Shown here: positions 1-8,731 of the stretch, one piece after another
Numbering within the stretch: the first letter of the stretch is position 1
How the letters are laid out: each line of letters opens with the position of its first letter
Origin: Fuerstiella sp.
GTDB taxonomy: Bacteria; Planctomycetota; Planctomycetia; Planctomycetales; Planctomycetaceae
Assembly (NCBI GenBank): GCA_022447225.1
Contig: JAKVAZ010000001.1
Span: forward strand, 403,824 to 467,823
DNA length: 64,000 nucleotides
Reading direction: 5' to 3'
The notes under the pieces: generated by a model
Databases searched by the model: none
What the model was told of the DNA's origin: nothing
What the model saw: only the letters and a program-made list of their open reading frames with translations
Program-made: the position numbers and the translations under genes

Positions 1-515
1 GGTCAGATTACCGATCTGTCACTTGACGATTTTCCAACGTTGAATTCGATTGTGGACTTCTTCGTCGGCCAGGCGGGGTCCGGGGCCGCAGCGGAACCGC
101 TCCCCGTTCCATCAGGCCATACGCCACCTTCCACGATGGCCCCTGTCGCTCCTGCGATTCAGGCACCGACTGCTCCGACTGTTGCTATGCCGGCGATTCC
201 GGCAGTGGCAGTACCTGTGACTCCAATGGTCCCCGTAGTTGAGACTGCACCCAAACCGGTTCCGGCAATACCGGTGGCATCAACCGACGTGAGTGTGTCG
301 AAAGATGAACTGATGACATTCGCAATTGCTTTTGTCGTCGAACAGACCGGCTACCCGGAAGAGCTGGTTGAACCGAATGCCGACCTGGAGGCCGACCTGG
401 GTATCGACAGCATTCGCAAAGCGCAGCTGCTTGGCGAAATTGCAGAACACTATCAGATGACAGGTCTGGCAGGTCAGATCACCGATCTGTCACTGGATGA
501 TTTTCCGACGCTGGA
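1..515 (+). repeat. Tandem carrier-protein repeat, 471-bp period
   Basis: Bases 1-44 and 472-515 match at 38 of 44 positions, and all six differences are silent or conservative. They encode the last helices of two successive ACP domains (GQITDLSLDDFPTL in both). The 471-bp period (157 codons) is one ACP plus linker. More copies may lie upstream of the window. Confidence 0.85.
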
Positions 516-3500
516 GGCAATTACCGATTTTTTTTTCGCAGCTGCAGGACGCACAACTGAACACGGAGCAGACACAGTAATCGACGATGTTGCGGCACCC
601 GGACTCGATACATCAACAACCAAAAATACCGTCCCCGCAGTTGCGGGTTCGGCGGATCTGACATCTGTCGATCGACTGCCGGAGAACGATCGGATCATGC
701 AGCGGTATATTGTCCGCTCCATACCCGAATCCCTTCGTGAGGCTTCCGATGCCGTCGGGACCACGTTTGCCGGTAAGGTCGTGATTCTGGGAGAAGATCG
801 TGATGCTCAGGCACTCGTCCAACGGTTGCAGTCTGCAGGCAGTCTGGTCGAGATCCTTCCGGCATCCATTCATGCTCAATCAGCGGTTGCAGCGTTTGAA
901 ACAAGCTGGAAACAACAGGCTGTTGATCATTTGATTGTAATGACTTCAAACGGTGATCAGCCGGCCGACTGGGATACACTGCGTGATCAACAACTTCTGG
1001 TTCCGTACTTTGTGATCCAGAAATGGGTGCAACTCCGAACACAACTTTACGGAAAAGATTCTCCACCGGCAGGAAATCTGGCGGCAATCACACGTCTGGG
1101 TGGCGATTTTGGCATTGGCGGTCGTATTGGCAACGTTTCGGGTGCAGGACTCGCCGGGCTATTCAAAGCAATTATTCGGGAGCACGCTGAGCTCAATGCA
1201 ACGGTTCTCGACGTTCCGGCTGACGAACCCGTACGACTTGTGATCGATGCTTTGTGTCGGGAAGCGGCGGCCGCTGGACCGCACGTGGAAATCGGCTGCA
1301 TTCGCGGCAAACGGCATCGCCTGCACATGATCCCGCAGCCCGCTTCCGGCATCTGTCCGTCCGACGTCAGTCTGGCCGGACCGTGGGTCGTCACGGGCGG
1401 GGCTCGTGGCATCACTGCGCGTATCGCAGCAGCACTCGGTCGTTCATCCGGTGTTCGCCTGCATTTGGTTGGTCGCAGTTCGGAATCGGAAGTGGATCCA
1501 GCCTGGGTTGCGTTGGATGAAACCGGACTGGGAGAACTGAAGAAGGACGTGATGAGAAAGGCGGCAGCTGAAAACCGTAAACCAATCGACGCCTGGAATT
1601 CATTAAACAGCAAAATTACTCTGGCAAAATCGCTCCGGAAACTTCGTGAACAGGGATTGGATGTAACATACCACGCATGTGATGTGAGTCAGCGTGACTC
1701 TGTTGGCAATATGCTGCAGGCTGTTCGGCAAATGCACGGGCCAATTACCGGAGTCATTCACGGTGCCGGTGTCGAAGCGGCTGCTCGTTTTGAACGCAAG
1801 CAGGCCGATTCGGTGCGTCTGACAGTGACATCGAAAGTTGACGGGGCTCGCTGGCTGTGGGAACACACTGCGAACGACGACCTGTCGTACTTTGTGTGCT
1901 TCGGTTCCACCAGTGGCCGATTCGGTGGACTTGGTCAGACTGATTATTCTATGGCGTCCGATCTGCTGTGTCGTATGGGTTGGCAGTTTGGGATTGAGCG
2001 ACCTGCCTGCCGAACGGTTGGCTTCCACTGGCCGCCATGGGGTGAAGTGGGCATGGCTGCCCGACCGGAAAGTCGCTTTGCACTGGAATCTGCCGGGTTG
2101 AAATTCGTTGAACCGGATGAAGGTGTGTCACATTTACTGGATGAACTGGATATCCGGTCCAGTGAGGGCGAAGTGGCGGTGGTCGATCGAGTCTGGGGGA
2201 TGTCCGAAGAAGACGAACTTCAGGACACGAAGTTCATTGAACTGGCACACAGCACGAAATCGCGGGTTAGAAACGCGGCATTTGTCGACGCAATCATCCG
2301 GCAGTCTGAAAATTCTCTGACGACGGAGGTCGTTTTTGATCCGCTGACCCATCCGATGCTTCGTGATCATAAAGTAGACGGCATTGCCGTGGTTCCCGGG
2401 ACAGTGATGCTGGAAACATGCCAGCAGGCTGCGGGTTTGCTGGATCGCGAACGTCTGATTATCGGTGTACGAGATTATCAGATTCTCAACGGTGTGCGAT
2501 GTCGCAGTGGTAAACAGCGACTGGTGGTTCATGTTGTTCGAGAGACCGATGGTGTGATCCGGTGTGAAGTTACGGGTGCATTTACGGACCAGGAGGGTTG
2601 CATCGTTGATCCTGCTCGTGTGTATGCATCAGCAACAATTCTGACGGGGGCTGCACCCGTTGCCGGAACTGTTTCCAAAGTACCGCTACCTGAGAAGTGG
2701 GAAATATTACAGCAAGCCGCCGGGCCGAATGACTTCAGGTCGAATCATGTCGGTACGGTATACCACGGACCATCACTCGGGCGTCTGCGAGGTATTGCCA
2801 ACATCGAAGGCAGCAGCGGGTGGTTCCGGGTCGCCGATCCGGACGGGACCTGTACTCCGGAGGGAATGGCTCGACCGGCTGTCCTGGACGCTTTCCTGCA
2901 GGGCATCGACATTATCCTGCACAGGTCTCGCGGTACCAGCCAGTTACCAACTGTTATCGGTCAGGCAGATCTGCACACGGATCAGCTGGACCAGGATGAA
3001 CTGATTGTCCGTGTTGCCATGACACATGAAGCCGACGATACCAGCTACTGGACGATCGACTGCTTTTCACCGGCCGGTATTCCCGTTGTCAGCATGAAGG
3101 ACGTTGAGTTCCGCAGAATGAAGTCTTCGCCGGCGACCGTACCGGTCGGTGGTGTCCGACCGGTACCTGTCGCACCGCCAGGCACGCCCTCGGTGGAAAA
3201 GATCATTCGACCAATGATGCTGCGAGCCGGTATCAATGTTGACGGCAATGCGGCCGCAGTTGCAGTTCCCGTGAATCCGCTGACGGATCGATTTTTATCC
3301 GAACACAAACTGCACAACGTACCGCTTTTGCCGGCCGTCATGGCCATCGAAATCATGGCCGAGGCAGGTGAAGTTCTTGCTGAGCCTGGAGAACGAACAA
3401 TTGCGATCCGTGACATGCAGATCCTGAGCGGAATCAAATGCACGGGGACGAATGTCCGGACACTGGTGGTTCGCTGTCTGCGATCGGGGAATGATGTCAC

Positions 3501-4071
3501 CGTACAGATGTTCAAGTCTCCGGAAGCAGAAAAACCTTCGATGACCGCAACCATCGCACTGGGGATGGAGACGCTGCCGATGGAGTCCGGATTCTCTCAG
3601 CCGCATGGCGAATTCATGGATTATCCGTATCCGAAGGATGCGCCGATTCAGCACGGACCCTCGTTCCAGACACTCCGGAAGCTAGCACCGTGGAGATTCC
3701 TGGGCACAGCTCATCTGCAGATTGGCGAGTCCTGTCTGGCAGATGACTTCCCGGCAGAAGCACAGTGGGTGATCGATCCAGCGATTCTGGACGGGGCCCT
3801 CGTGGGATGTGGATCAGATGCCTGGTTGTATTATGGATTTACTCCGGAATTACCGCATTCCTTCGATGAAATTATCGTGGGAAAAATGATCAGACCCCGC
3901 GAAGTCTGTACGGCTGAATTCAAATGCTGCACAACATTTAAGGAAGACACCACAACCTACAACATTGTTATGCAGGATTCGAAGAATCGAACGTTTATGC
4001 AGGTGAAAGGATTCTCTCTGAAGCGACTTATGCCGGTGAAACCAGGCTGGTTAACCATGGGAGGGTACTAA
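1..4071 (+). CDS. Multidomain polyketide/PUFA-type synthase, 3' part (ACP-ACP-KR-DH-DH)
   Basis: The reading frame is open from base 1, so the 5' end, presumably with ketosynthase and acyltransferase, lies outside the window. It begins inside a carrier-protein domain. A Pro/Ala-rich linker (about nt 70-290) leads to a full carrier domain (about nt 300-535) with its phosphopantetheine serine in GIDSI (codon 409-411). A ketoreductase follows (about nt 1378-2060): TGGARGI cofactor loop, serine in GSTSG, tyrosine at 1945-1947; the residue four after the tyrosine is Ser, where PKS ketoreductases usually have Asn. Two double-hotdog dehydratases come next. The first (about 2330-3120) has HKVDGIAVVP and a C-half DAFLQ. 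The second (about 3220-4050) has HKLHNVPLLP and DGALV, so Gly and Gln of the motifs are lost and it may be weak or structural. The architecture resembles PfaA or HglE-type iterative synthases. Confidence 0.88.
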   Translation, partial: GQITDLSLDDFPTLNSIVDFFVGQAGSGAAAEPLPVPSGHTPPSTMAPVAPAIQAPTAPTVAMPAIPAVAVPVTPMVPVVETAPKPVPAIPVASTDVSVSKDELMTFAIAFVVEQTGYPEELVEPNADLEADLGIDSIRKAQLLGEIAEHYQMTGLAGQITDLSLDDFPTLEAITDFFFAAAGRTTEHGADTVIDDVAAPGLDTSTTKNTVPAVAGSADLTSVDRLPENDRIMQRYIVRSIPESLREASDAVGTTFAGKVVILGEDRDAQALVQRLQSAGSLVEILPASIHAQSAVAAFETSWKQQAVDHLIVMTSNGDQPADWDTLRDQQLLVPYFVIQKWVQLRTQLYGKDSPPAGNLAAITRLGGDFGIGGRIGNVSGAGLAGLFKAIIREHAELNATVLDVPADEPVRLVIDALCREAAAAGPHVEIGCIRGKRHRLHMIPQPASGICPSDVSLAGPWVVTGGARGITARIAAALGRSSGVRLHLVGRSSESEVDPAWVALDETGLGELKKDVMRKAAAENRKPIDAWNSLNSKITLAKSLRKLREQGLDVTYHACDVSQRDSVGNMLQAVRQMHGPITGVIHGAGVEAAARFERKQADSVRLTVTSKVDGARWLWEHTANDDLSYFVCFGSTSGRFGGLGQTDYSMASDLLCRMGWQFGIERPACRTVGFHWPPWGEVGMAARPESRFALESAGLKFVEPDEGVSHLLDELDIRSSEGEVAVVDRVWGMSEEDELQDTKFIELAHSTKSRVRNAAFVDAIIRQSENSLTTEVVFDPLTHPMLRDHKVDGIAVVPGTVMLETCQQAAGLLDRERLIIGVRDYQILNGVRCRSGKQRLVVHVVRETDGVIRCEVTGAFTDQEGCIVDPARVYASATILTGAAPVAGTVSKVPLPEKWEILQQAAGPNDFRSNHVGTVYHGPSLGRLRGIANIEGSSGWFRVADPDGTCTPEGMARPAVLDAFLQGIDIILHRSRGTSQLPTVIGQADLHTDQLDQDELIVRVAMTHEADDTSYWTIDCFSPAGIPVVSMKDVEFRRMKSSPATVPVGGVRPVPVAPPGTPSVEKIIRPMMLRAGINVDGNAAAVAVPVNPLTDRFLSEHKLHNVPLLPAVMAIEIMAEAGEVLAEPGERTIAIRDMQILSGIKCTGTNVRTLVVRCLRSGNDVTVQMFKSPEAEKPSMTATIALGMETLPMESGFSQPHGEFMDYPYPKDAPIQHGPSFQTLRKLAPWRFLGTAHLQIGESCLADDFPAEAQWVIDPAILDGALVGCGSDAWLYYGFTPELPHSFDEIIVGKMIRPREVCTAEFKCCTTFKEDTTTYNIVMQDSKNRTFMQVKGFSLKRLMPVKPGWLTMGGY

Positions 4072-4241
4072 TTGCCGGTTTCAAACTTTTGCAGGTGAGA
4101 ATTATCAGTCGCTGAAATCCGGGGATGACCGAACTCTGTTCGGACCGGCTGAAGGTCTGGAAATTTCCTGCCGTTGTGAATGAGAGTGTCAGTCCTGTCA
4201 ATTCAATTGCTTTGCTTGTCTATTTTGTTATGTCATTTTCA

Positions 4242-4934
4242 ATGTTCACCAGTCCAGCCGCAGTCGACGCCGTTCAGGTGTGGCTGTCTTACGGGTTTCA
4301 GGATGTCGATCATTCTGCGTCCGGTCTGACAGCATCGGAACGGGAACTGGCAGAACGATTGACGTCGAACCCGCGTCGCCGATCATTCGAAATGGGGCGC
4401 CGACTCGGTAAGCGGGCAGTACAGGAGTTCACAGAACCGTCTGGTATCGATGCTGAACGGGTTGAAATACTGTCTGAGGACCCGGCTGCCATTACCTCGC
4501 GACCGGTAATCTGCGAGGACGGCACTCCCGTGGATTTGAAGATCTCGATCACTCACCTGGATCAGACAGTTGCCGTAGCAGTTGCCGACGGCGAACACGT
4601 CATAGGTATTGACCTGGCACGTATTCAACGGCCGTCTTCCGCTTTCAGAGATATCTGGATGAAGACTCATGAGCAGTATCAGGTCTCTCAAAGTGAGGAT
4701 GTGGCACTCACTGCAACCATGAACTGGTCTGCACGAGAGGCGGCTTTCAAGGCAACGGGTATTGACAGTCACTTTCGTCCTGCACACTGGTCCGTAGCGT
4801 TTGAAGGTGATCGAGCGACATGTTTCTACCGTGGACAGCAACAGCCGGTACAACTGAGCTTTTATCGAATTCATCAGGAAATGTTGCTGACTGTGGCCGG
4901 TGACGGAACCGATGTCACGTTTCGCACCAGGTAA
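4242..4934 (+). CDS. Sfp-type 4'-phosphopantetheinyl transferase
   Basis: This enzyme would move phosphopantetheine from CoA onto the carrier-protein serine of the upstream synthase. The family signature is clear: GIDLARI (magnesium-binding Asp) and, about 40 residues on, WSAREAAFKA (magnesium-binding Glu and catalytic Lys). The N-terminal half has the usual SxxERELAERL and RRRSFEMGRRLGKRAV stretches. The frame is open from an ATG at 4125 (269 aa), but the extra 39 residues look unlike the family. An ATG at 4242 gives 230 aa, the usual size, so it was chosen; neither start has a good Shine-Dalgarno. The gene lies about 170 bp after the synthase, on the same strand. Its position points to a dedicated, HetI-like role. 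Confidence 0.87.
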   Translation: MFTSPAAVDAVQVWLSYGFQDVDHSASGLTASERELAERLTSNPRRRSFEMGRRLGKRAVQEFTEPSGIDAERVEILSEDPAAITSRPVICEDGTPVDLKISITHLDQTVAVAVADGEHVIGIDLARIQRPSSAFRDIWMKTHEQYQVSQSEDVALTATMNWSAREAAFKATGIDSHFRPAHWSVAFEGDRATCFYRGQQQPVQLSFYRIHQEMLLTVAGDGTDVTFRTR

Positions 4935-4981
4935 ACCCAAACACAATACAAATTCATTTTATCTAATCGGGAACTCTGACA

Positions 4982-5746
4982 ATGATCGACCTGAACGGCC
5001 AGACGGCGCTCGTGACGGGCAGTTCACGTGGAATCGGAAAAGCAACAGCAATCCGACTGGCAGAAGCCGGCGCTGACCTTGTACTGAACTATGCGAAGTC
5101 AAGGGCCGCTGCAGAAATGGTTGCGGAATCAATCGCTCAAATGGGGCGGAACGTTCTCGTCGTCAAAGCAGATGTTTCGGCCCGCGACGACGTTGACAGT
5201 ATGATTGAAGCGGTCGACAGCGAGTTCGGCAAGCTGGACATTATTGTCAGCAATGCGGCTTCCGGCGGGTTTCGTGACCTAATGAAATCCACTGAGACGC
5301 AGTTTGATCAGACCATGAGTACCAATGTGAAGCCACTGATTTCACTTGTCCAGGCCGCCCTGCCGCTGTTCAGCAGGAGCGCCGGCTTCTCGCGAGTGAT
5401 CGGTTTGAGTAGTCACGGTTCACACAGGGCACTGCCCTCCTATGGACTCATCGGCGGATCAAAAGCGGCGCTGGAAAGCGTGGCTCGTCATCTGGCTCTG
5501 GAACTGGGTGACCATGATATTCGTGTGAACATTGTTCAGGCGGGCCTGGTAGAAACAGATTCGGCCCGAATGATTCCGGGTGTCGAGGAAATGTTTGCCC
5601 ACGTGGAGTCCAGAACGTGTGTTGGTTCGCGTCGCCTTCAGCCCGAAGATGTGGCGAACGTGGTCACATATCTTGCCAGCCCGATGAGTAACATGATTCA
5701 GGGACAGACGATCATTGTCGATGGCGGCGCGACAGTGTTTGCATAG
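4982..5746 (+). CDS. FabL-like enoyl-ACP reductase (SDR family)
   Basis: Short-chain dehydrogenase fold of 254 aa with a GSSRGIGKATAIRLAEAG cofactor loop, SNAASGG, and the C-terminal MIQGQTIIVDGG. The active site reads SYGLIGGSK, a Tyr-x6-Lys spacing, which is the mark of enoyl-ACP reductases such as Bacillus FabL rather than the Tyr-x3-Lys of ketoreductases. The upstream synthase shows KR and DH but no ER in the visible part, so this protein could supply the enoyl reduction in trans. It lies 47 bp after the PPTase gene, with GGAA about seven bases before the ATG. A house-keeping FabL role is the main alternative. Confidence 0.82.
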   Translation: MIDLNGQTALVTGSSRGIGKATAIRLAEAGADLVLNYAKSRAAAEMVAESIAQMGRNVLVVKADVSARDDVDSMIEAVDSEFGKLDIIVSNAASGGFRDLMKSTETQFDQTMSTNVKPLISLVQAALPLFSRSAGFSRVIGLSSHGSHRALPSYGLIGGSKAALESVARHLALELGDHDIRVNIVQAGLVETDSARMIPGVEEMFAHVESRTCVGSRRLQPEDVANVVTYLASPMSNMIQGQTIIVDGGATVFA

Positions 5747-5873
5747 CCGGTATGAATGACCCGTCAGTGCGATTCCGATGGTGAGGCATGTGTCCGTTAC
5801 GACTTCGGGATCGAATGAAACAATCATGTTTGACTGACAGATTTCGGCCGTACGAGACCAGGGACCTCAGTTC

Positions 5874-6992
5874 ATGAGTTGTATTCTTTTGACCGGAGCC
5901 ACGGGGCTGCTTGGTCGCTATATCATTCGCGATCTGGTTCTTCAGGGACATTCACTGGCTGTGCTGGTACGACCGGGCAGAACGCTTTCGGCGATCGAAC
6001 GCGTTGAAGAAGTGATGAAGCACTGGGAGCCGACTACCGGTCGCCTGCCGACACCCAAAGTCCTTGAAGGGAATATCACGCAGCCGAATTTGGGCCTGTG
6101 TGAAGATGATCTTAAATGGGCGAGCGGCAACTGTTCGGCCGTCATACACTGCGCGGCCAGCCTGAAATTTCAGCTCGCGGGTGATGAACCATGGAATTCC
6201 AATCTCAACGGGACACGTAACGTTGTCGAATTTTGCGAAGGAATCGGGATACCACAACTGTTTTATATTTCCACAGCATATGTCTGCGGCAAGGTTAATA
6301 CTGTTGCCTACGAAACACCCGTGCCCGGGGATACGGAACCTCGCAACGTTTACGAAGCAAGCAAGCGGCAGGCCGAACAACTGGTTCTGAGCGCTGATCT
6401 GCAGATGCCACCTACGATTTTGAGGCCCAGCATCATTGTCGGGGATTCAAAAACCGGTTACACGAGTACATTCCATGGTCCGTATCTGCCGCTGCGGCTG
6501 TCGATGTCGATGCTGGCTCCCGCTGCTGAAGCCACAGGCATTCGCATTGCTCCCGATGCTTTGAAAATTTTCAAGATGATGGGACTGGAAGGTGGAGAAC
6601 GCAAGAATCTGGTTACTGTCGACTGGGTCAGTCGAGGAATCACTCATGTGATCAACTCAACTGAACTTCACGGTCAAATTTACCACCTGACAACAGACCA
6701 TCCGATGTCTGTACTGTCGCTGACAAAGACAACTGTAGAGTTTCTGGATGAAATGTACGGCTTTGAGGATACGGATGTCGTAGAGTTTGATGACCAGATG
6801 GAACAGTTCTTTACCGCTCAAATGGGGGTCTATCGGGAATACTGGAGGGATGACCCGGACTTCGATGCCACGAACCGAACTCTGGCAATGCCCGATGATC
6901 CTCCACCGGTCATCGATGATGCGATGCTGCGAATTATGTTTCAGTACGTCTGGGACTACGATCAGCAGCAACGAGCCGTTCCGGCCGGCTGA
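5874..6992 (+). CDS. Thioester-reductase-like NAD(P)-binding protein
   Basis: Extended SDR of 372 aa, of the NAD_binding_4 (Lys2/CarA/HglB terminal reductase) type. TGATGLLGRYIIRDL is the nucleotide loop, VIHCAASLKF and YISTAYVCG are typical of the family, and VYEASKRQAE carries the catalytic Tyr-x3-Lys. Such domains reduce a carrier-bound acyl thioester to an aldehyde or alcohol and so release the chain. In heterocyst-glycolipid clusters the same activity is the C-terminal domain of HglB; here it stands alone, 127 bp after the enoyl reductase. I infer that it ends the pathway of the upstream synthase. A sugar epimerase is less likely given the sequence around the active site. Confidence 0.8.
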   Translation: MSCILLTGATGLLGRYIIRDLVLQGHSLAVLVRPGRTLSAIERVEEVMKHWEPTTGRLPTPKVLEGNITQPNLGLCEDDLKWASGNCSAVIHCAASLKFQLAGDEPWNSNLNGTRNVVEFCEGIGIPQLFYISTAYVCGKVNTVAYETPVPGDTEPRNVYEASKRQAEQLVLSADLQMPPTILRPSIIVGDSKTGYTSTFHGPYLPLRLSMSMLAPAAEATGIRIAPDALKIFKMMGLEGGERKNLVTVDWVSRGITHVINSTELHGQIYHLTTDHPMSVLSLTKTTVEFLDEMYGFEDTDVVEFDDQMEQFFTAQMGVYREYWRDDPDFDATNRTLAMPDDPPPVIDDAMLRIMFQYVWDYDQQQRAVPAG

Positions 6993-7001
6993 TTTCTGTC
7001 G

Positions 7002-8252
7002 TCACCACTTGTCGATCGGTCCTGAGGGGACGGGTATGTGTGCATCTGTCAGTACGCCCGTGCGATTGCCGTCCACCGGGCCTTCCTCACGAATCTGTCT
7101 CAGTGCATCATCAAATTCCGGACGAGTGCGCACAAACTGAAAGTTTCCTCGCAACCGCTTGCGTACACGCATGCCTTTAAGATACCAGTGAGCCATTTTA
7201 CGAAACTGCACAATTGCCCGTTGGCTGCCATATCGTTCTTCAAGAAATTCAAATTGACCAACCATCAACTGCAGACGTTCGTCAAATGTTCCCGCCGGTG
7301 CATACTGACCAGTACGTTCCCACTCGTCCAGCTGACGAAAAATCCAGGGGTTGGCCAGTGCCGTCCTGCCGATGGAAACGGCATGGCAGCCGGTTTGTTC
7401 GATCATCCGGGCTGTGTCGCCAACAGAACGAATATCTCCATTGCCAATCACCGGGATTTTATCGACAGCCTTCACCACCTCCCGAATTCCCGCCAGCGAA
7501 ACAGAACCACTGAATCCCTGTTCCCGTGTACGCCCGTGAACGGCAACAGCGCAGACGCCGACCTGTTCGAAGGCACGAGCGAAGCTCGGCGCTGTAAGCT
7601 GCGTTTCATCCCAGCCCAGTCGCATTTTAACGCTCACCGGAATTCCGACAGATTCCACCACCTGCTGTACAAGTGAGACGGTGCTGTCGATATCACACAT
7701 CATTCCGGCTCCTGATCCTGTGCCGGCGATGCGGCTGACCGGACAGCCCATATTGATGTCAATGGCATCAACGCCGTGTTCCTCCAGAAACCGGGCTGCG
7801 TCCGTCATCGCCTCCGGATCACTGCCGAAAATCTGGACAGCAAACGGTTTGTCACGTGGATGCGATTCGATCATGGCCATCGTGCGTTCGTTCCGGGCAA
7901 GTAACGCACGGCAGTTCACCAGGTCGGTTGTCGCCAGCCCAACACCACCTAAAGTCCGCACGATCACACGAAACGGTAATGTTGTAAAACCGGCCAGAGG
8001 CGACAGCAGGTACCGTGTCGGCAGGATCAACGATCCGAACCGTACTTCACCGCGAAATTCAGGCCGTGGAATGACCACGTCGGCTGAGGAAGAATGTTCG
8101 TCAACCGATTGTCGAAAAGTATTGGGGATGGCACTTTTGATTACCCGTACTCCTGCACGTGGCGTCCGCAAGGACTCCTTGATAACGAACTTACAGGAGC
8201 GTTGTCCAGAGCGAAGCCCGGCCAAAGCACGGAGTACTGCATCTCGCATCAC
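7002..8252 (-). CDS. tRNA-dihydrouridine synthase (DusB-like)
   Basis: Flavin enzyme reducing uridines in the tRNA D-loop. The TIM barrel begins near residue 75 with LSPLAGFTTLPFR (FMN site), then AVQIFGS, DINMGCPV with the catalytic cysteine, GSGAGMM, VSVKMRLGW, VHGRTREQGF, IPVIGNGDI and the phosphate-binding AVSIGRTALANPW. The C-terminal helical tRNA-binding domain follows. At 416 aa it is about 70-90 residues longer than typical Dus proteins because of a basic N-terminal stretch; a later start is possible but no other ATG stands out before the barrel. It converges on the thioester reductase gene with nine bases between them. Confidence 0.92.
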   Translation of the reverse strand: MMRDAVLRALAGLRSGQRSCKFVIKESLRTPRAGVRVIKSAIPNTFRQSVDEHSSSADVVIPRPEFRGEVRFGSLILPTRYLLSPLAGFTTLPFRVIVRTLGGVGLATTDLVNCRALLARNERTMAMIESHPRDKPFAVQIFGSDPEAMTDAARFLEEHGVDAIDINMGCPVSRIAGTGSGAGMMCDIDSTVSLVQQVVESVGIPVSVKMRLGWDETQLTAPSFARAFEQVGVCAVAVHGRTREQGFSGSVSLAGIREVVKAVDKIPVIGNGDIRSVGDTARMIEQTGCHAVSIGRTALANPWIFRQLDEWERTGQYAPAGTFDERLQLMVGQFEFLEERYGSQRAIVQFRKMAHWYLKGMRVRKRLRGNFQFVRTRPEFDDALRQIREEGPVDGNRTGVLTDAHIPVPSGPIDKW

Positions 8253-8731
8253 TGCCAGTGATCAGTAGAGTGACGTATGCGGATTTTGGTAACGAGTCGG
8301 CCAAGTCCGGTTTAAATTTTAAAACGACGCGGAGAAATATCGGCTGGAATGACTCGTCTCGACCATACTGGTGCAGCAGTTACGGATTGTCCAGCCAATC
8401 ATGCTGCTCGACGTTAACGGACCACACAAACCAGGAGGATGAACGTTCACCGAGAACACAACCATGTCGTGGGACATTACCTGTTTGTATCCCCGGGAAC
8501 CCGATGACGCTGTTTCACAGACTGTAACAAAGGAGTTAGTTGAGTTCTCTTCGCCGTCCCCTGCAGACGAAACAAGGACCATGCCCGCTCTCCGGAAATT
8601 CTCTGACTGCAACCCGGACGCTCTGTGAATAGCGGAATAGCTGCACTCAGCAGGACACGAGCACCCGGCTGATTCGAAATCACAGATCCTTTTGTACTAC
8701 GCGGATATTCGTCGTTGGTGCTTTTTTCCGT
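8253..8731. other. Intergenic region, no convincing gene
   Basis: These 479 bp separate the kinase (minus) from the dihydrouridine synthase (minus). Short open frames occur on both strands, but none has a recognisable motif, hydrophobic pattern or good ribosome binding site. No strong hairpin was seen. Confidence 0.5.

Noticed and set aside
4982-5746. FabG-type ketoreductase
   Set aside because: The Tyr-x6-Lys spacing and the MIQGQTIIVDGG end fit FabL-type enoyl reductase better.
8319-8612. 97-codon minus-strand frame between the kinase and the Dus gene
   Set aside because: No motif, signal or ribosome site; composition like non-coding DNA.
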